A stretch of 64,000 bases of DNA from Sodiomyces alkalinus F11 (lineage: Eukaryota > Ascomycota > Sordariomycetes > Glomerellales > Plectosphaerellaceae): the NCBI RefSeq assembly GCF_003711515.1, contig NW_021167080.1, forward strand, positions 4,831,255-4,895,254, read 5' to 3'. Below the pieces are notes generated by a model. That model worked only from the letters and a program-made list of their open reading frames with translations. It did no database searches and was not told the DNA's origin. The position numbers were made by a program, and so were the translations under genes. Below are positions 1 to 10,978 of this stretch, piece by piece (the stretch's first letter is position 1; each line of letters starts with the position of its first letter).

Positions 1-1260
1 CGGCGTCTCAGTTTTGGTGACTTGGCTTGCCAAATGAGACGGGTACCTTACATAAACCTTGCGAGCCAAGTCGGTGTTAATAGAACCGGTCTAGAAGATA
101 CGAAGATAGGTTCGCAAAGTCACAGAGCGCCACGGTGTTTAGCGCCTAGAGAGAGAGAGATGTACTCCGTAAAATGTCAGCTGGCCCCTGGGTTCTCTTG
201 GGATGGTTCTTGGCTGTGTTGGTTCAAAAATATTTCGTGCGCCTAGATAGGGGAACCACAGATGGGCCATGGAGTGTCGAACGAATCATCAAAGTACGGG
301 ACCTTATAAGCACTACTATCACACCGTCTATCCCATATCTGTACTTCGTGCACTATAAGGTACAGGGATTAATACAGATAGGTAGTGTACCAACTATCCA
401 AAGTTGGGTAGGTACTGTAGGTAATTACCTGAGGCGTACATAGGACGTAAGGTAGTTAAGGTACGTTGTACGAAGAGGTATACGAATACACTCAGACTGT
501 TGAGACAAGCTACGGTAAATGCCCCTCCCCGTCCAAGCTGTCCAAGCTAAGGAATTCCATGTGTTGACATTGATTCACCAGAACCGTCTCCGCCAATACT
601 TATGCTCCGATAAGGACCCATGTGGACCTAGTAGATAAGAGAGGACCGGAGCCGGCCCAAAAATTTCCCATCCATCGCGAGAGCTCAAGACCCCTAATCT
701 CCTATTTCTCGAAGTGGCAATTCGGCCTCGACGACATCGATTCTCGTCCTATTATCGAGAAGGCCTTAGTCAGTGTTTCGAGAACTTAAATAAGCTGCCC
801 ACGACCATAACAGACGGAGCTGAAACTACCGTAGCCTCTTAAACACCTCGCCCTTCCTAATATTATATTTTAACTATTAACTAGGCTAGTACTTAGCCGT
901 GGCCGACTCGCAGTAACTACAGTGCTCCGGTCCTCTAGGAGATTATACGTAATAGGGAAGTCGGATACCGTGCTTCGGGGCTATAAGAGAGAGGCGGACG
1001 CTATAAGTAAGATATAATTTAAGAATATAAGTAAGATATAGAAATATACGATATAGGTAGCGGCGAGGCAGTATACTAGTAAGATCTTCCTAGGTACGCC
1101 TTAGCTATAAGACTCTATGCCCTTTTCTATACTTCATCTTTAGTCTAGCTCGATATCCTAGCCCTAGTTAGAAAGTCGAAGAGTCGAAGAGTCGAAGAGG
1201 GGAACTTATAATTATAGGCAGCTCTCCAGGCAAATACGGGAGTATAACAAGACTAGCTAG
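1..1260. other. no gene recognised; start of eroded region
   Basis: The first 500 bases have mixed composition and only short open frames that resemble nothing I know. From about 830 the sequence becomes TA-rich, with dense TA-containing stops in all frames, typical of RIP-mutated fungal DNA. No RNA gene, repeat border or coding relic was recognised. Confidence 0.5.
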
Positions 1261-1399
1261 AACTAACTATCGTAATCGCGAATCTTTTTTAAGAATCTTT
1301 ATCCTATACCACTATCTAAAGTACCGAAAAAACCGTCGATTTTCCTTCAATACTAGTATACCCGCCTAAAGGCTAAGTTCTAGGATACCGTCTCCGTCG

Positions 1400-2130
1400 T
1401 TACCCTCTGCTAGCACTCCCGCCCTAGTATATTCGCCTTTTACTTTAAGCCCCGCGCTAGTATATACCGCTCCTAGGCCCTCGTGGCCGGGAAAGCCCTA
1501 CATGTATATCTCGGCTAAGCCCTAGCCGAAGGCGACCGCGATACCCTCCGCGAAATCTATATCCCCGAGCTATACTAGGCCCTCTCCGCTACTATTAATA
1601 AACGTAAGCCCTAGGAACGTACTACCTAGAGTATCGTGTAGAACCACGGTGCCCGCCTTATCACGCACCGCGTCGCTATCCTGCTACCGCCCCTACTAAA
1701 GGATCTTATAGTCTAGCAGGCCGTTATAGCTATTAATATAACGTAGTTATTAGATCGAGTCGACGCCCGTAATAGAAAGAGTATACCTAGTACGGCGCGC
1801 GTGTAGTGGTGGACGGAGTTCTTAGCGCTCTCGAAAGAATAGAATAGCGATATATACACTTCGGGTCCGTGGTAAGTTATCAGTAATATAAAGGAGACTA
1901 CCTTAGATTCTTAGTAGAAGGAAGAGGGGGATCTTAAGGTTATACAGGCTATCTAGACGGAGAAGGCCTTAAAGAACAATATTAAAGGGGGGAAGACACT
2001 ATAGCACTAGGCCACTAACCTAATACGAATACCCCCTAAGCGTTTAAATATTAGGCAGGGTATAGAGTAGGAGGCGAGGGATAAGAGATTTAGGCGCGAA
2101 TAAAAGAACGGGCTCTAAGAGAAGGCCAGT
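1400..2130 (+). pseudogene. RIP-eroded mL45/Mba1-like mitochondrial ribosomal protein gene
   Basis: Reading one + frame from about 1430 gives a continuous protein-like translation interrupted only by stops that fit Gln or Trp codons changed by RIP. It starts FYFKPRASIYRS, then ALAEGDRDTLREIY, and near 1865-1915 has a stretch close to GPWxVISNIKETTLDS. This order (a basic start, an AEGD-LR helix, then a W-x-V-x-x-x-K-E-T-T turn) matches my memory of the Tim44-like domain of fungal mL45/Mba1 proteins, which tether mitoribosomes to the inner membrane. Both ends are uncertain. The gene is non-functional as it stands. The family call comes from pattern memory only; another Tim44-domain protein is possible. 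Confidence 0.5.
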
Positions 2131-2559
2131 GGATGTATATATAATAAATATACTGTATTATACGTGTAAGAATACTATATACAGTACTCTCTAATCCAAA
2201 CACACCGGGTCAAGCCTTAGTGGTTCTGGACACTAGAGTATAGTCCCTTCAAACATCCTTCTCTTCTAATAAGACCCGTCTTTACTATTTATCTTTCCCG
2301 TTACGCGGTACTTAGAAAAAAATATTAGTAGACAGAGTGTTATTATCTAGAAATCGTCGTATTATCCGTCAACTTAAGAGTTATAATATAGCTAAGCTTA
2401 GGTCTAATAGACGTTATTCTATACGTACTACCGTCTTAAAAGAACTTTCCGGCAGGCTTAGAAGGCTTCTCCTCTTAGGGCGTGGTAATATCTATAATAT
2501 TATTACCTAAACCCCTAGCCTAGAAGCTAGCGGCGTCCGAGGGCGCTTTAATAGTAATA

Positions 2560-3545
2560 GGAGGGTCAAACACAGTAAAGCGGCAACCGGTACGCTTAGC
2601 CTAAAGATATTAGACTCCTAGGCGACCGCCTAGGGCGGCGAGAGCGAAGAGGAGACTACTAATAGGAGCGGCGATAAAGAGCCCGAAGACGCTCTAGTCG
2701 TTAGTATAAAGACCTTCCGAAGTAAGTAATAGATTACTAGTACGGCGTATATCTCCCTCGTAGTAGATAGAACCGAAAAAGAAAGCGGATATAATACTGC
2801 TAAATCCGCTTATAATAATCTTAGAGCCGCGCTACTAGTAAAACCAGTCGGAGAGGCCGATAATAAGAACGGGAATAATATAGGCGGAGACGAGGTCACT
2901 AATAAGATAGATTTATAGGATAAAGGGCGCCCTTAGAGCGATAACGATAAAGGGGGCGTAGATAATAATGACACCTAGACGAACCTACTAGATATTAAGG
3001 CGGTTGCGGAAAAGGTTATTAGAGGCAGACGAAATTATAGCTATAAGCAGGGTATCGAAGGATATATAGAATAGGGTAACGACTATAATAGAAGCGATAC
3101 TAATAACCCAGGCCGGCAGGCTATTTAGAAAGAGGAAAAAGGCGGTAGAGCTATCTCTCACGATATCCTTTATAAGGAGAGCACCGGACCAGATAATAAT
3201 AAGACCACTACAGCCGAGCATAGTTAGGATAATCAGGATAAAGATAGTTACTATTAAGACTCTAATCCAGAGGTCCTTATCCGTCTTAGACGCGAAAGCA
3301 CGTAGCCAGAAATTAGAGAGGAAGAAGTTATTAGTTAGGATATAGATAGGCAGGATATATAGTAGCTACTAGCCGAGAAGCGTAGACTTAAGAAAGCCGG
3401 ACTCTTTAATTAGAGAGGTGTCGATATCGATAAGAGCACTAATAGTGGCCGCTACGATAATAATAAGCCCGATAACTATAGCGCCTTAGATGTTATCCGT
3501 TAAGAAGGAGATATAGAATCCGCCGAGGGCTTCACGAAAGGGTTA
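2560..3545 (+). pseudogene. eroded long reading frame, product unknown
   Basis: One + frame from about 2640 to 3540 reads through roughly 300 codons, broken only by scattered TAG/TAA codons of the kind RIP makes from CAG, CAA or TGG. The translation is hydrophilic and rich in Asp, Asn, Glu, Lys and Arg (for example SEEETTNRSGDKEPEDAL and YNRSDTNNPGRQAI). No catalytic motif or membrane segment is visible. It looks like a low-complexity, probably nuclear or cytoplasmic protein. The family was not recognised, and a transposon-encoded origin cannot be excluded. Confidence 0.35.
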
Positions 3546-3552
3546 GTAAGTA

Positions 3553-3593
3553 TAGTAGTAGTAGTAGTAGTAGTAGTGGTAGTAGTAGTAGAA
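3553..3593 (+). repeat. AGT trinucleotide microsatellite
   Basis: About thirteen copies of AGT with one G-for-A interruption lie at the 3' end of the eroded 2.6-3.5 kb frame, where they would encode a Ser run. Confidence 0.85.
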
Positions 3594-3599
3594 GTGTAA

Positions 3600-5686
3600 T
3601 ATAGGAGCACGGCTCCCTAAAGTATAAAAGTATACAGGTATAGATACTAGTAACCACTACTTAGATAATTATAACCGGGAGCTAATTAACGCGGGTTAGA
3701 GCGGTGACGATATAGCCGATAGCCGATAGCTCCGTAGATAGATATAAAAATAAGGTGATAAGAGTCGCGAAGCTTAAGTAAAGTATTATAATACTACCGT
3801 AACGCTAGCGGGTGTATTCCGTTAAGATAAACCCTTCCGGGGTCTTTTTCCGAATAAAGGACCCGAGGGTAGCGAATATTAGAAGCGGTAAGGAGGTAAA
3901 TAGGGCATAGACTACGACGCCCTAAACACCGGTAATAGTAGCGAGCTCCGGGTACGCGAAGAGCATACCCGATCCGAGGCCTAAATTATTAGTTGAAAAC
4001 TACGAGGTTAGAAGGGGCTATAAAACCAAAAAGAAAAAAAAGGGAAAGGGGGGGGGGAGGGGGGAGGTTAATCGGAGCGGCAGCACGTTTCCTACGTAAG
4101 CACTAACTTAATTAAGTATCACGGTATAATCTTAGCTTTAGATTAGCTAGCTATAGAATATCTCCTCGCTTTTAGATACGGGGGCGAGGTTAGATACCGG
4201 TGGTACTTCCTATTAGCGCCTGTAGTAAGCTGTATCTTCTTCCACTTTAGGAGAGTTAGCCCCGAAGAGGCCCCTAGAACCTAGTATAGGTTAAGAACTC
4301 TTTATTTCCTTCCCTATAACCGAAGACTATAATGATACTAGTACTCTCCCATATACTATAAGACTAGGTTCTGCCCCGAGGCGTAGCCCCTTAGGTTTAA
4401 GGAGGACTAGTTATTCTTAGGAGATAAACCTAGGTTATTAGATACGTTATCGCCTACCCTAATCTCCCGATATTCGTTATAAGTACTCTAAAAGCTTTAC
4501 TAGTAAAGGGCCGCTAGCGACTAATATATTACTATATCCTGGCGTACTATAATATATCGTCCCCCTTAAAAATAAGGGGGTATATTATATTATAAAACTC
4601 CGTCGCTATAGTTATGCATTACTACCGCTCTCGATATTTTGGGAGATAGTTATTAATGCTAATCAGCGCTTTGCCAAGAACTTACTATTAGCGACAAAGT
4701 TAGGAGCGATAGGAAGTGCTGGATTAAGTGTTAGATATTAAGGCGATTAAAGCATAATAGGGAAGGGGTTAAGGGCTAAGCCGATAGGTAAAACTATAAT
4801 ATCTTCAAGGAAGTGTTAAGTGGGCGTTTAACCCGTTTAAGTTCGATTAGCAGATAGGAAACCGCCTCTAAGACCGTGTCGAAATCTCTAGGCTAGGCTA
4901 ATTTCTATAAGACTAAGGGTAGGACGTCCGTGTTAGCCTTATAATAAGGGAGGTATTGCTCGGCAACCCGAATAGGGGGTAGAGATAAGAGCGGAGATTC
5001 ATTCCGGACTTATAGATATCTTATTAAAATGGAAAGTGAGAAATTAAGATATATAGGAAGAGACCGTAGGTCGTAAAGATAATACTATAGGAGGCAGCGA
5101 GCGATAGTTATAGTATAATAAGAGGCGAGGAGGACGCGATTCCGTGAGAGAACTCGTCTAGTAATAACGACGGATCGTGGCGGAGAGAAGATTAACAGGG
5201 ATAGATATTTCTAGGTTTAAGTAAAGTCGGCTACTAATATCCACTTCTATCTAAAGGTTCTTATCGAACGGAGAAAGAAAATATACTTCGTATATATATT
5301 TAAAGAGCGGCAAAATTCTCTTCGGGGCAAAAATCAAGGACGGTAAGCGTCCAGGCCCGGTCCCTGTTATAACACCCCCGCAGGTGATTTCGACTGTTGG
5401 ATCTGCGTGGGGGTTATGGCGTTCGGTATCGTACCCGGTACACGTAATAACTTAGTAAAGCTATGTCACTGTCATAGACCTATCCTTGTTAGCCAGGTAC
5501 TCTACACGAATCAGAGTATCTCCAAAATAACGCAACGCGTGGTGCTAACATAAGCGATAAAGTACCCAGTACGCGTATCCTAATAGGTACGGTACCTAGA
5601 CAAGCACAGACGACTCGGCATTATATAACCATCTTTTTGGATTCTATTTAATATAAGACGTGATGGTGTGTCGAATATCCAACGGC
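3600..5686. other. RIP-eroded DNA without recognised gene
   Basis: TA-rich eroded sequence with a G homopolymer tract near 4048-4070. I found no continuous de-mutated frame on either strand and no repeat border. From about 5340 base composition moves back toward normal. Confidence 0.5.
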
Positions 5687-5752
5687 CTTCCCGTGGCGTA
5701 ATAGTAGCGCGTCAGACTTCTAAAGGCTGCGGGTTCAAGCCCCGCCGGGAAG
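5687..5752 (+). pseudogene. tRNA-Arg(TCT)-like relic with deleted anticodon stem
   Basis: The sequence has a 7-bp acceptor stem (CTTCCCG with CGGGAAG), a D-arm with GCGT/GCGC pairing, and a perfect T-arm (GCGGG, loop TTCAAGC, CCCGC). The anticodon loop reads CTTCTAA, giving TCT (Arg). The 3' strand of the anticodon stem and part of the variable loop are missing: the total is 66 nt, and AGACTTCTAA runs straight into AGGCT. A T-run (5760-5765) follows, like a Pol III terminator. Most likely an internally deleted, non-functional tRNA-Arg copy. Confidence 0.6.
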
Positions 5753-7239
5753 TACTTGATTTTTTAGTTTCTTTTCGTTTTCGTGGTAATGTCTTAGGTA
5801 TTACCTAATAAGTCTCGCTTCTCCGGAGTAGAATATAAGGCTTCTTTTTTCTTTCTCTCTTTTTTTTGTCTTTCTTTTTTTCGTGTTTGGAATGGGCGAC
5901 CAGGTCCAGGAGATGCAAATGGTTCTGGGGACATGGAGCTTTCTATGGCAAAGTCGATCGGGTCCATTATATTTCCAGTGTTGTTTTATCTCTTTACCAA
6001 AAATGTTTAGGGCGGTCATCCATTCCAGAATTCATTTTCCGCGTGTGCTCGAACGTCGAGTAAAAGTTCGCGCATGAAAGCAAATTGCTTCCCCGTCGCG
6101 AGGGGCAGATGTGGATAGGAAATTAGGGCAACATGCGACAAGATTATACAGGCCATGCATATATATCTTCTGGTTTCCACAGACAGACAGATAGGTCGCC
6201 TGGCAGACAGCCTCAAGCGCCAGGACAATTCCATCTCTCTTCTCTCTTCGACGCTCATCCTCGTCCAGTGCAATGTCTGCTGTGTTACGTCGGCCTCGCC
6301 AAGCGTCCCTTCTCATTTAGTTATCCTTGATCTCATGTCTCCTCTCTAAAGGTGTAGTGTATTAGTGCTTCATGTTTCAAATCAGATACCTTTCTAAGAC
6401 GCCACAAAAGCAAACCAAGAATCCACCAAGCTCTCATAATAGCACACGTCCAGTATAACCGTCTATAAAATAACTCTTTTGTTTGTTAAGAAACACTACT
6501 TTCTGATGAAGAGTATAAGCCACCCAGTCCCTGAATGCACCTACGCACTCCAATGTCTGGCACCTTCACTTTGGTAAGGTAATCAAGAGGAAGCATCATA
6601 GAGGTAGCACCTACTGCTTCCTCACGTATACCTATGGCCCATCCACCTAGGGTAGGTAGCCTATATCATTTACACCAGATATTTCCGAGAGAGCCAGATA
6701 CTTCAAGGTCCAATACACAACACAGTTATACTTGGATGGAAAGAAGTCATGTGCATTGAGTCGTCTTATATACCTGTGTGACCTAGTGGTCAGATAGCCA
6801 GGGGCACCAGGGGCAAACACTTATGACCATGACTCTGTCACTCTGAGCGTTATGACACTTGCTAAAAAGCTTATGTAGGGACAACGAGTCGGGATCTGCC
6901 TGTCACTTCCCATTGAGTATACTTCGTACTTTATGGCAATATGACCTTGTTATATCTTATGCAGTTGCTCTTAATATACTCGACTTATCTGGGCGAGCGG
7001 ACAGACCAGCAAGTCTAAGCTTGGGAGGGGAAGAAGGAAGAAGGAAGAAAGGCTCTTGTTTATGACTTGGATCACGGGTTTAACATAATAACAACTTGGC
7101 CAGGAGTCCCTTCCCTTTCTTATCTAATATACTGTATAATAAGTGGAAAGTTATATAGTTTTGTGAAGGGATCGTGAGTCTATCCATGAGTCGCCGTAGC
7201 CCCTAGCCACCAGGTCAAAGCCTTCACTATCCCTATAAG
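5753..7239. other. non-coding, partly unmutated stretch
   Basis: Composition is closer to normal than in the surrounding blocks. Only short overlapping frames occur and none resembles a known family. It may be an old intergenic region or an inserted fragment. Confidence 0.4.
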
Positions 7240-8040
7240 TACCTATAAATTATACTTACCCTGCCGCTAAATATAGAAAGAATTTCTTTTAGGGCTATTG
7301 GCTTAATTGTTTCTTCTTTCTATTAAATCTCTTGGAAAGCTTCTAATTTCATCCAGTATCACCACTTAGATAACACCCCTAGAGCTCTTACCCACTCTCT
7401 TAGGGTTACTAGCCACCTTACTTAACAAAGGTATATTATCTATTATACTAATAACTCTCTAAACTCCTTTTATAGGCATAGAAAGTCTGCCTAGCTCCTT
7501 AGTCTGCTCTATTTATTTCTGCTCTTCTTACTATATTTTATTCATCATTAATATCGGGCTTCTCTTACTTAAGTCTTAGTCTTCTCCTTATTTTTCTCCT
7601 AAGTCTGTAAATTCTTAGAGATACTCGGTTAATATATTTACTAGGAGAGCTCTCCTCTTTATTTCCTCTTCTTCAGTTAAATTCTCCCGGCTCTGTTAGT
7701 CTTACGATCTATTTTATACTAATCCTTATCTAACCTTCGTGTTAATAGGAGGTTATAGCTCGGAAATTACTTACTATAACGCCTTAATCTAGTTCTAAGC
7801 CTCCTCTCGTCCACCCCCTAGATAATATCCTATAACGTGTTCACGAATTTCTCTTCTGCTTAAGTTCTTAATATTTTTGTATTACCTCGGACCGCCATTT
7901 AGAGAGCTAACTTAGTGATATATTATAGGTATCGTTCTCTAACTACGAATCCAGGGATCTTTTTATTACTTAAGAAATCCGTGTAAGTAAGCTGCTCGCA
8001 CTAACCTGACTCTTAAGTCTTTGCTAATATTTACTAAACC
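7240..8040 (-). pseudogene. eroded reading frame on minus strand, product unknown
   Basis: Read on the minus strand from about 8040, one frame gives a long translation interrupted almost only by TAG/TAA. Recognisable stretches include REIREHVIGYYLGG and a later VILDEIRSFPRDLIERRNN. Many stops fall where Trp or Gln would fit, so the ancestral protein may have been Trp-rich. I do not recognise the family. It abuts the 5' truncation of the SLA2 relic on the other strand, so it may belong to an element that inserted into or replaced the SLA2 N-terminal half. Confidence 0.35.
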
Positions 8041-8319
8041 GGCAAAATTCTAGATATCTCTAATAACCGGAAAGAATAAGGCCGTGGGCTAGGTAGCCTA
8101 GAATCTGTCCTTGATATCCCTCGCCGGCGAGGAGGATAACGTCTTTTTAGGTAGCGGCGGAATTAGTAATCTCCGTCTTACTATTATCCCCGAAGGCCCT
8201 GCTCTTTATCGCGGCGGTTAAGCCGCCTCTCCTTCTCGTAAAGATAGGGCTATAGGTTTCTAGGAGGCCTTTAGCTTAGATACACAGGAAATATACTCTC
8301 CTAGTACGTGCGTGTTTAT

Positions 8320-9885
8320 CGCTAAGTAAGTATAAAGCAGAGCCGAGTACCTACACGATTCTAACCCCTAATCCTATAATACTAAGTTCTAAAGCAGGCT
8401 AAAGCGAGAGCTGCGGATAGTATACGATAGGGTAGATAACCTTAATAGAAGTAAGGGTAATAAACTCTCTTTAATACTCGCGAAGTATAATCGCGAGATA
8501 GCGGATCTAAAGGAGGCTTTATGTAATAAGTCACGGGCTCTTAAGGATACGCAGGCTAAGCTTCGCGAAGGTAATATAATATTAAGCAGCTACTATGCGA
8601 TAAGGAGGAGAAACTTAAGGTCTATAAGACCGGTATAGACTAAACCCTTATTAAGCTTAATAAGCTTAAGCAGAACTAGGGCAAGACGGACTATATACTA
8701 GATAGTTAGATCAACGCTATTATTCTCGTTAAACTAGGTAAAATTAACGATATTATTAATTCGGTGCTCTAGATAGGCGTTTAGTGAGTGGATAATGCCC
8801 TTTACGAACTAGACTCCACTATATAAGCGGGTAATTAAAACGCCTCTCCTTCCTACGTTTTATTATAAATCGAAAAGGCGTTATTAAGCGCTATAGAATT
8901 CGTAACAGTATTTAATAACTTTATCGCTAATAGTCCTAATAGCTCGTACGCTAAGCTAATTAAGGCAAGTAATATCTTCGTAGGCGCTATAACGAATATA
9001 TATAGTAATACTAAGGGACTAACTCGACTAGCGATAGATAATAAGAAAAGCGACTCGCTAATAGACGGTATACAGAAGTCGGTACTATTAACGGTGAAGT
9101 TCTTCCGCGGTTTATAAAGCTTTCGACTAAAGGGTATAAACCCGATTTAGAGAATATATATAGTTATTAATAGTAATAATAATATACAGATAAATCTCTC
9201 AAAGCTAAATAAGCTTTTTAAGATATTCGCCTCCGGGGCCGGGAAGTTAATAAGTAAAGGAGACTTAGGCGATATTATAGATAACGAGTTAAATAAGGCT
9301 GCCGATACGATAACGGCGGCGGCGGCGAGGTTAGCTAAGCTAAAGACTAAGCCTCGGGAGGGGTATACGATATACGAACTAAAAGTACACGACTCTATTC
9401 TTAATATAGTAATAGCGGTTATAAACGTAATCGCGTAGCTTATTAAGGCAGCGACGGTAATATAGCAGGGGATTATATAAGCCGGGCGAGGTTCCTCTTC
9501 TCGTATAGTATTCTATATGAAAAATAATCGGTGGATCGAGGGTCTTATCTCGGCGGCGAAGGCGGTGGCTCTATCTACTAATAGGCTAATTAAGACGGCG
9601 GACGGGGTACTATTAAACTGTAATAGCCCGGAGTAGCTAATCGTGGCATTAAATAACGTAGCGGCGTCGATAGCGTAGCTTATAGCGGTAAGCTAAGTTA
9701 TGGCTAGGTTTATAAGTAAAAGCTAGGAGAACCTAGAGTAGGCGAGTAAAGTAGTAGGGACGGTATATAGGGCATTAGTGCGTTAGGTGCAGAATATAAT
9801 TAAGGACTATAACTAAGAGGGAAAGTAAGTGGATTACCTCCAACTAGGAGCGTACGAGTTCAAAGTACGCGAGATAGAGTAATAG
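8320..9885 (+). pseudogene. SLA2: RIP-eroded SLA2 (C-terminal half), MAT-flanking gene
   Basis: SLA2 (End4/Hip1R) links clathrin coats to actin, and in Sordariomycetes it is the standard gene on one side of the mating-type locus. The relic covers the end of the coiled coil (YNREIADLKEAL at about 8476, NKSRALKDTQAKLREG), a middle part (NASPSYVLL, FNNFIANSPNSS) and most of the I/LWEQ actin-binding domain (GDIIDNELNKAADTI, KVHDSIL, GRGSSSR, NNRWIEGLISAAKAVA, YEFKVREIE). Most breaks are RIP-type Gln stops, with at least one indel near 8590. The ANTH half is absent upstream, and the reading ends abruptly after REIE plus two former Gln codons, before the normal C-terminus. Its 3' end points toward MAT1-1-1. 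Confidence 0.9.
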
Positions 9886-10978
9886 GTAAGGAAGATACCT
9901 AAACACCCCTATCGACTACGGTATACCGGGGGACGGATATTGTTTGTCCTTGTGTCCTTGGGACACACCGTATATAAGAATGTTAGGGGCTAATAAAATT
10001 AGAACTCTTTTTTTTTTTTTTTATAGGTCAAAATATTACAGCTGGAGAACTCACCTACGGCCGCATAACACCGACTAGGTAAGATACGTAAGATCTCGTA
10101 TCAAAAGGAGTAGGCTAAAGTCGGTAGGCAGGAGGCCTAGAAGATAAGGCTACGGATAAATTAGGCTTGATCACACGGCAGCCCCGTATTCCATAGCGGC
10201 CGTAAATACGAATAAGGGAAAGAGAAGGGGGGACAAGGAGAGGAAAGAGGGGGAATAGATTCATACCGCGTTAGGACGCAGTTTAAAATTACATGGCTAC
10301 TACTACACTACTACCCTTTCCTATTCAGCACATCACCAACCTAGATTCTGTTTTAGTACCACCAAGGCCACTTTCGCGTATAGAAGAGTCAAGCGCCAGT
10401 TCGGAATTCGCAATATTTTCCCTAGGTATAACTAGCGCCCGGTATACGATACGCTAGGCGTTAGGGGTCCGTAAAGCCAGCGGAAGAGCGGAAATAGCGG
10501 AATAACACAAGACTACAAGGCTACACCGACGGGGGCTTTCTTAAAGTAAACGGTTCGACGTTAAGATAGGTTTATATTACTGTGGGGGTCGAATAGCGGT
10601 TTAGGGTAGTTTTATAAGGAGTCCACGGAGTACTCTAAGCCTCTTAAGTCGGTTAATAATACTAGCGACTAGCGACCCTGTACTCCGGTTAATTCTTTTT
10701 AAAGAGGATAAGACGACTATATACGGGCGATTATAGCGTTGTGTTACGGGACGAGGCCTGGCTGAACGGGAGAGCAGTGGATTATAGAAGGGCAAGTAAT
10801 AAGGGAGGCGCGTCGTCTCGGAGACTTATGGACAGACAGGCTTGAGAAAAAGACTAGGGACTTCCTATATACCTTTATAGCAGCCATACTTAGAGTTATA
10901 ATTATAATTATAATCTAGGAGCTAATTACGGCCAGGGGGAAATTCTTTAATCTATAATATCTACTACTGCCTCCTTAC
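9886..10978. other. eroded DNA between SLA2 relic and inverted repeat
   Basis: No frame resembling a known protein was found. A T-run at 10009-10022 is the only simple feature. A short open frame on the minus strand at 10601-10795 is rich in Arg/Leu and looks like chance. Confidence 0.4.

Noticed and set aside
5687..5752. Amber-suppressor tRNA (anticodon CTA in an alternative fold)
   Set aside because: That fold leaves no variable loop and has a mismatched anticodon stem. A deleted tRNA-Arg(TCT) fits better.
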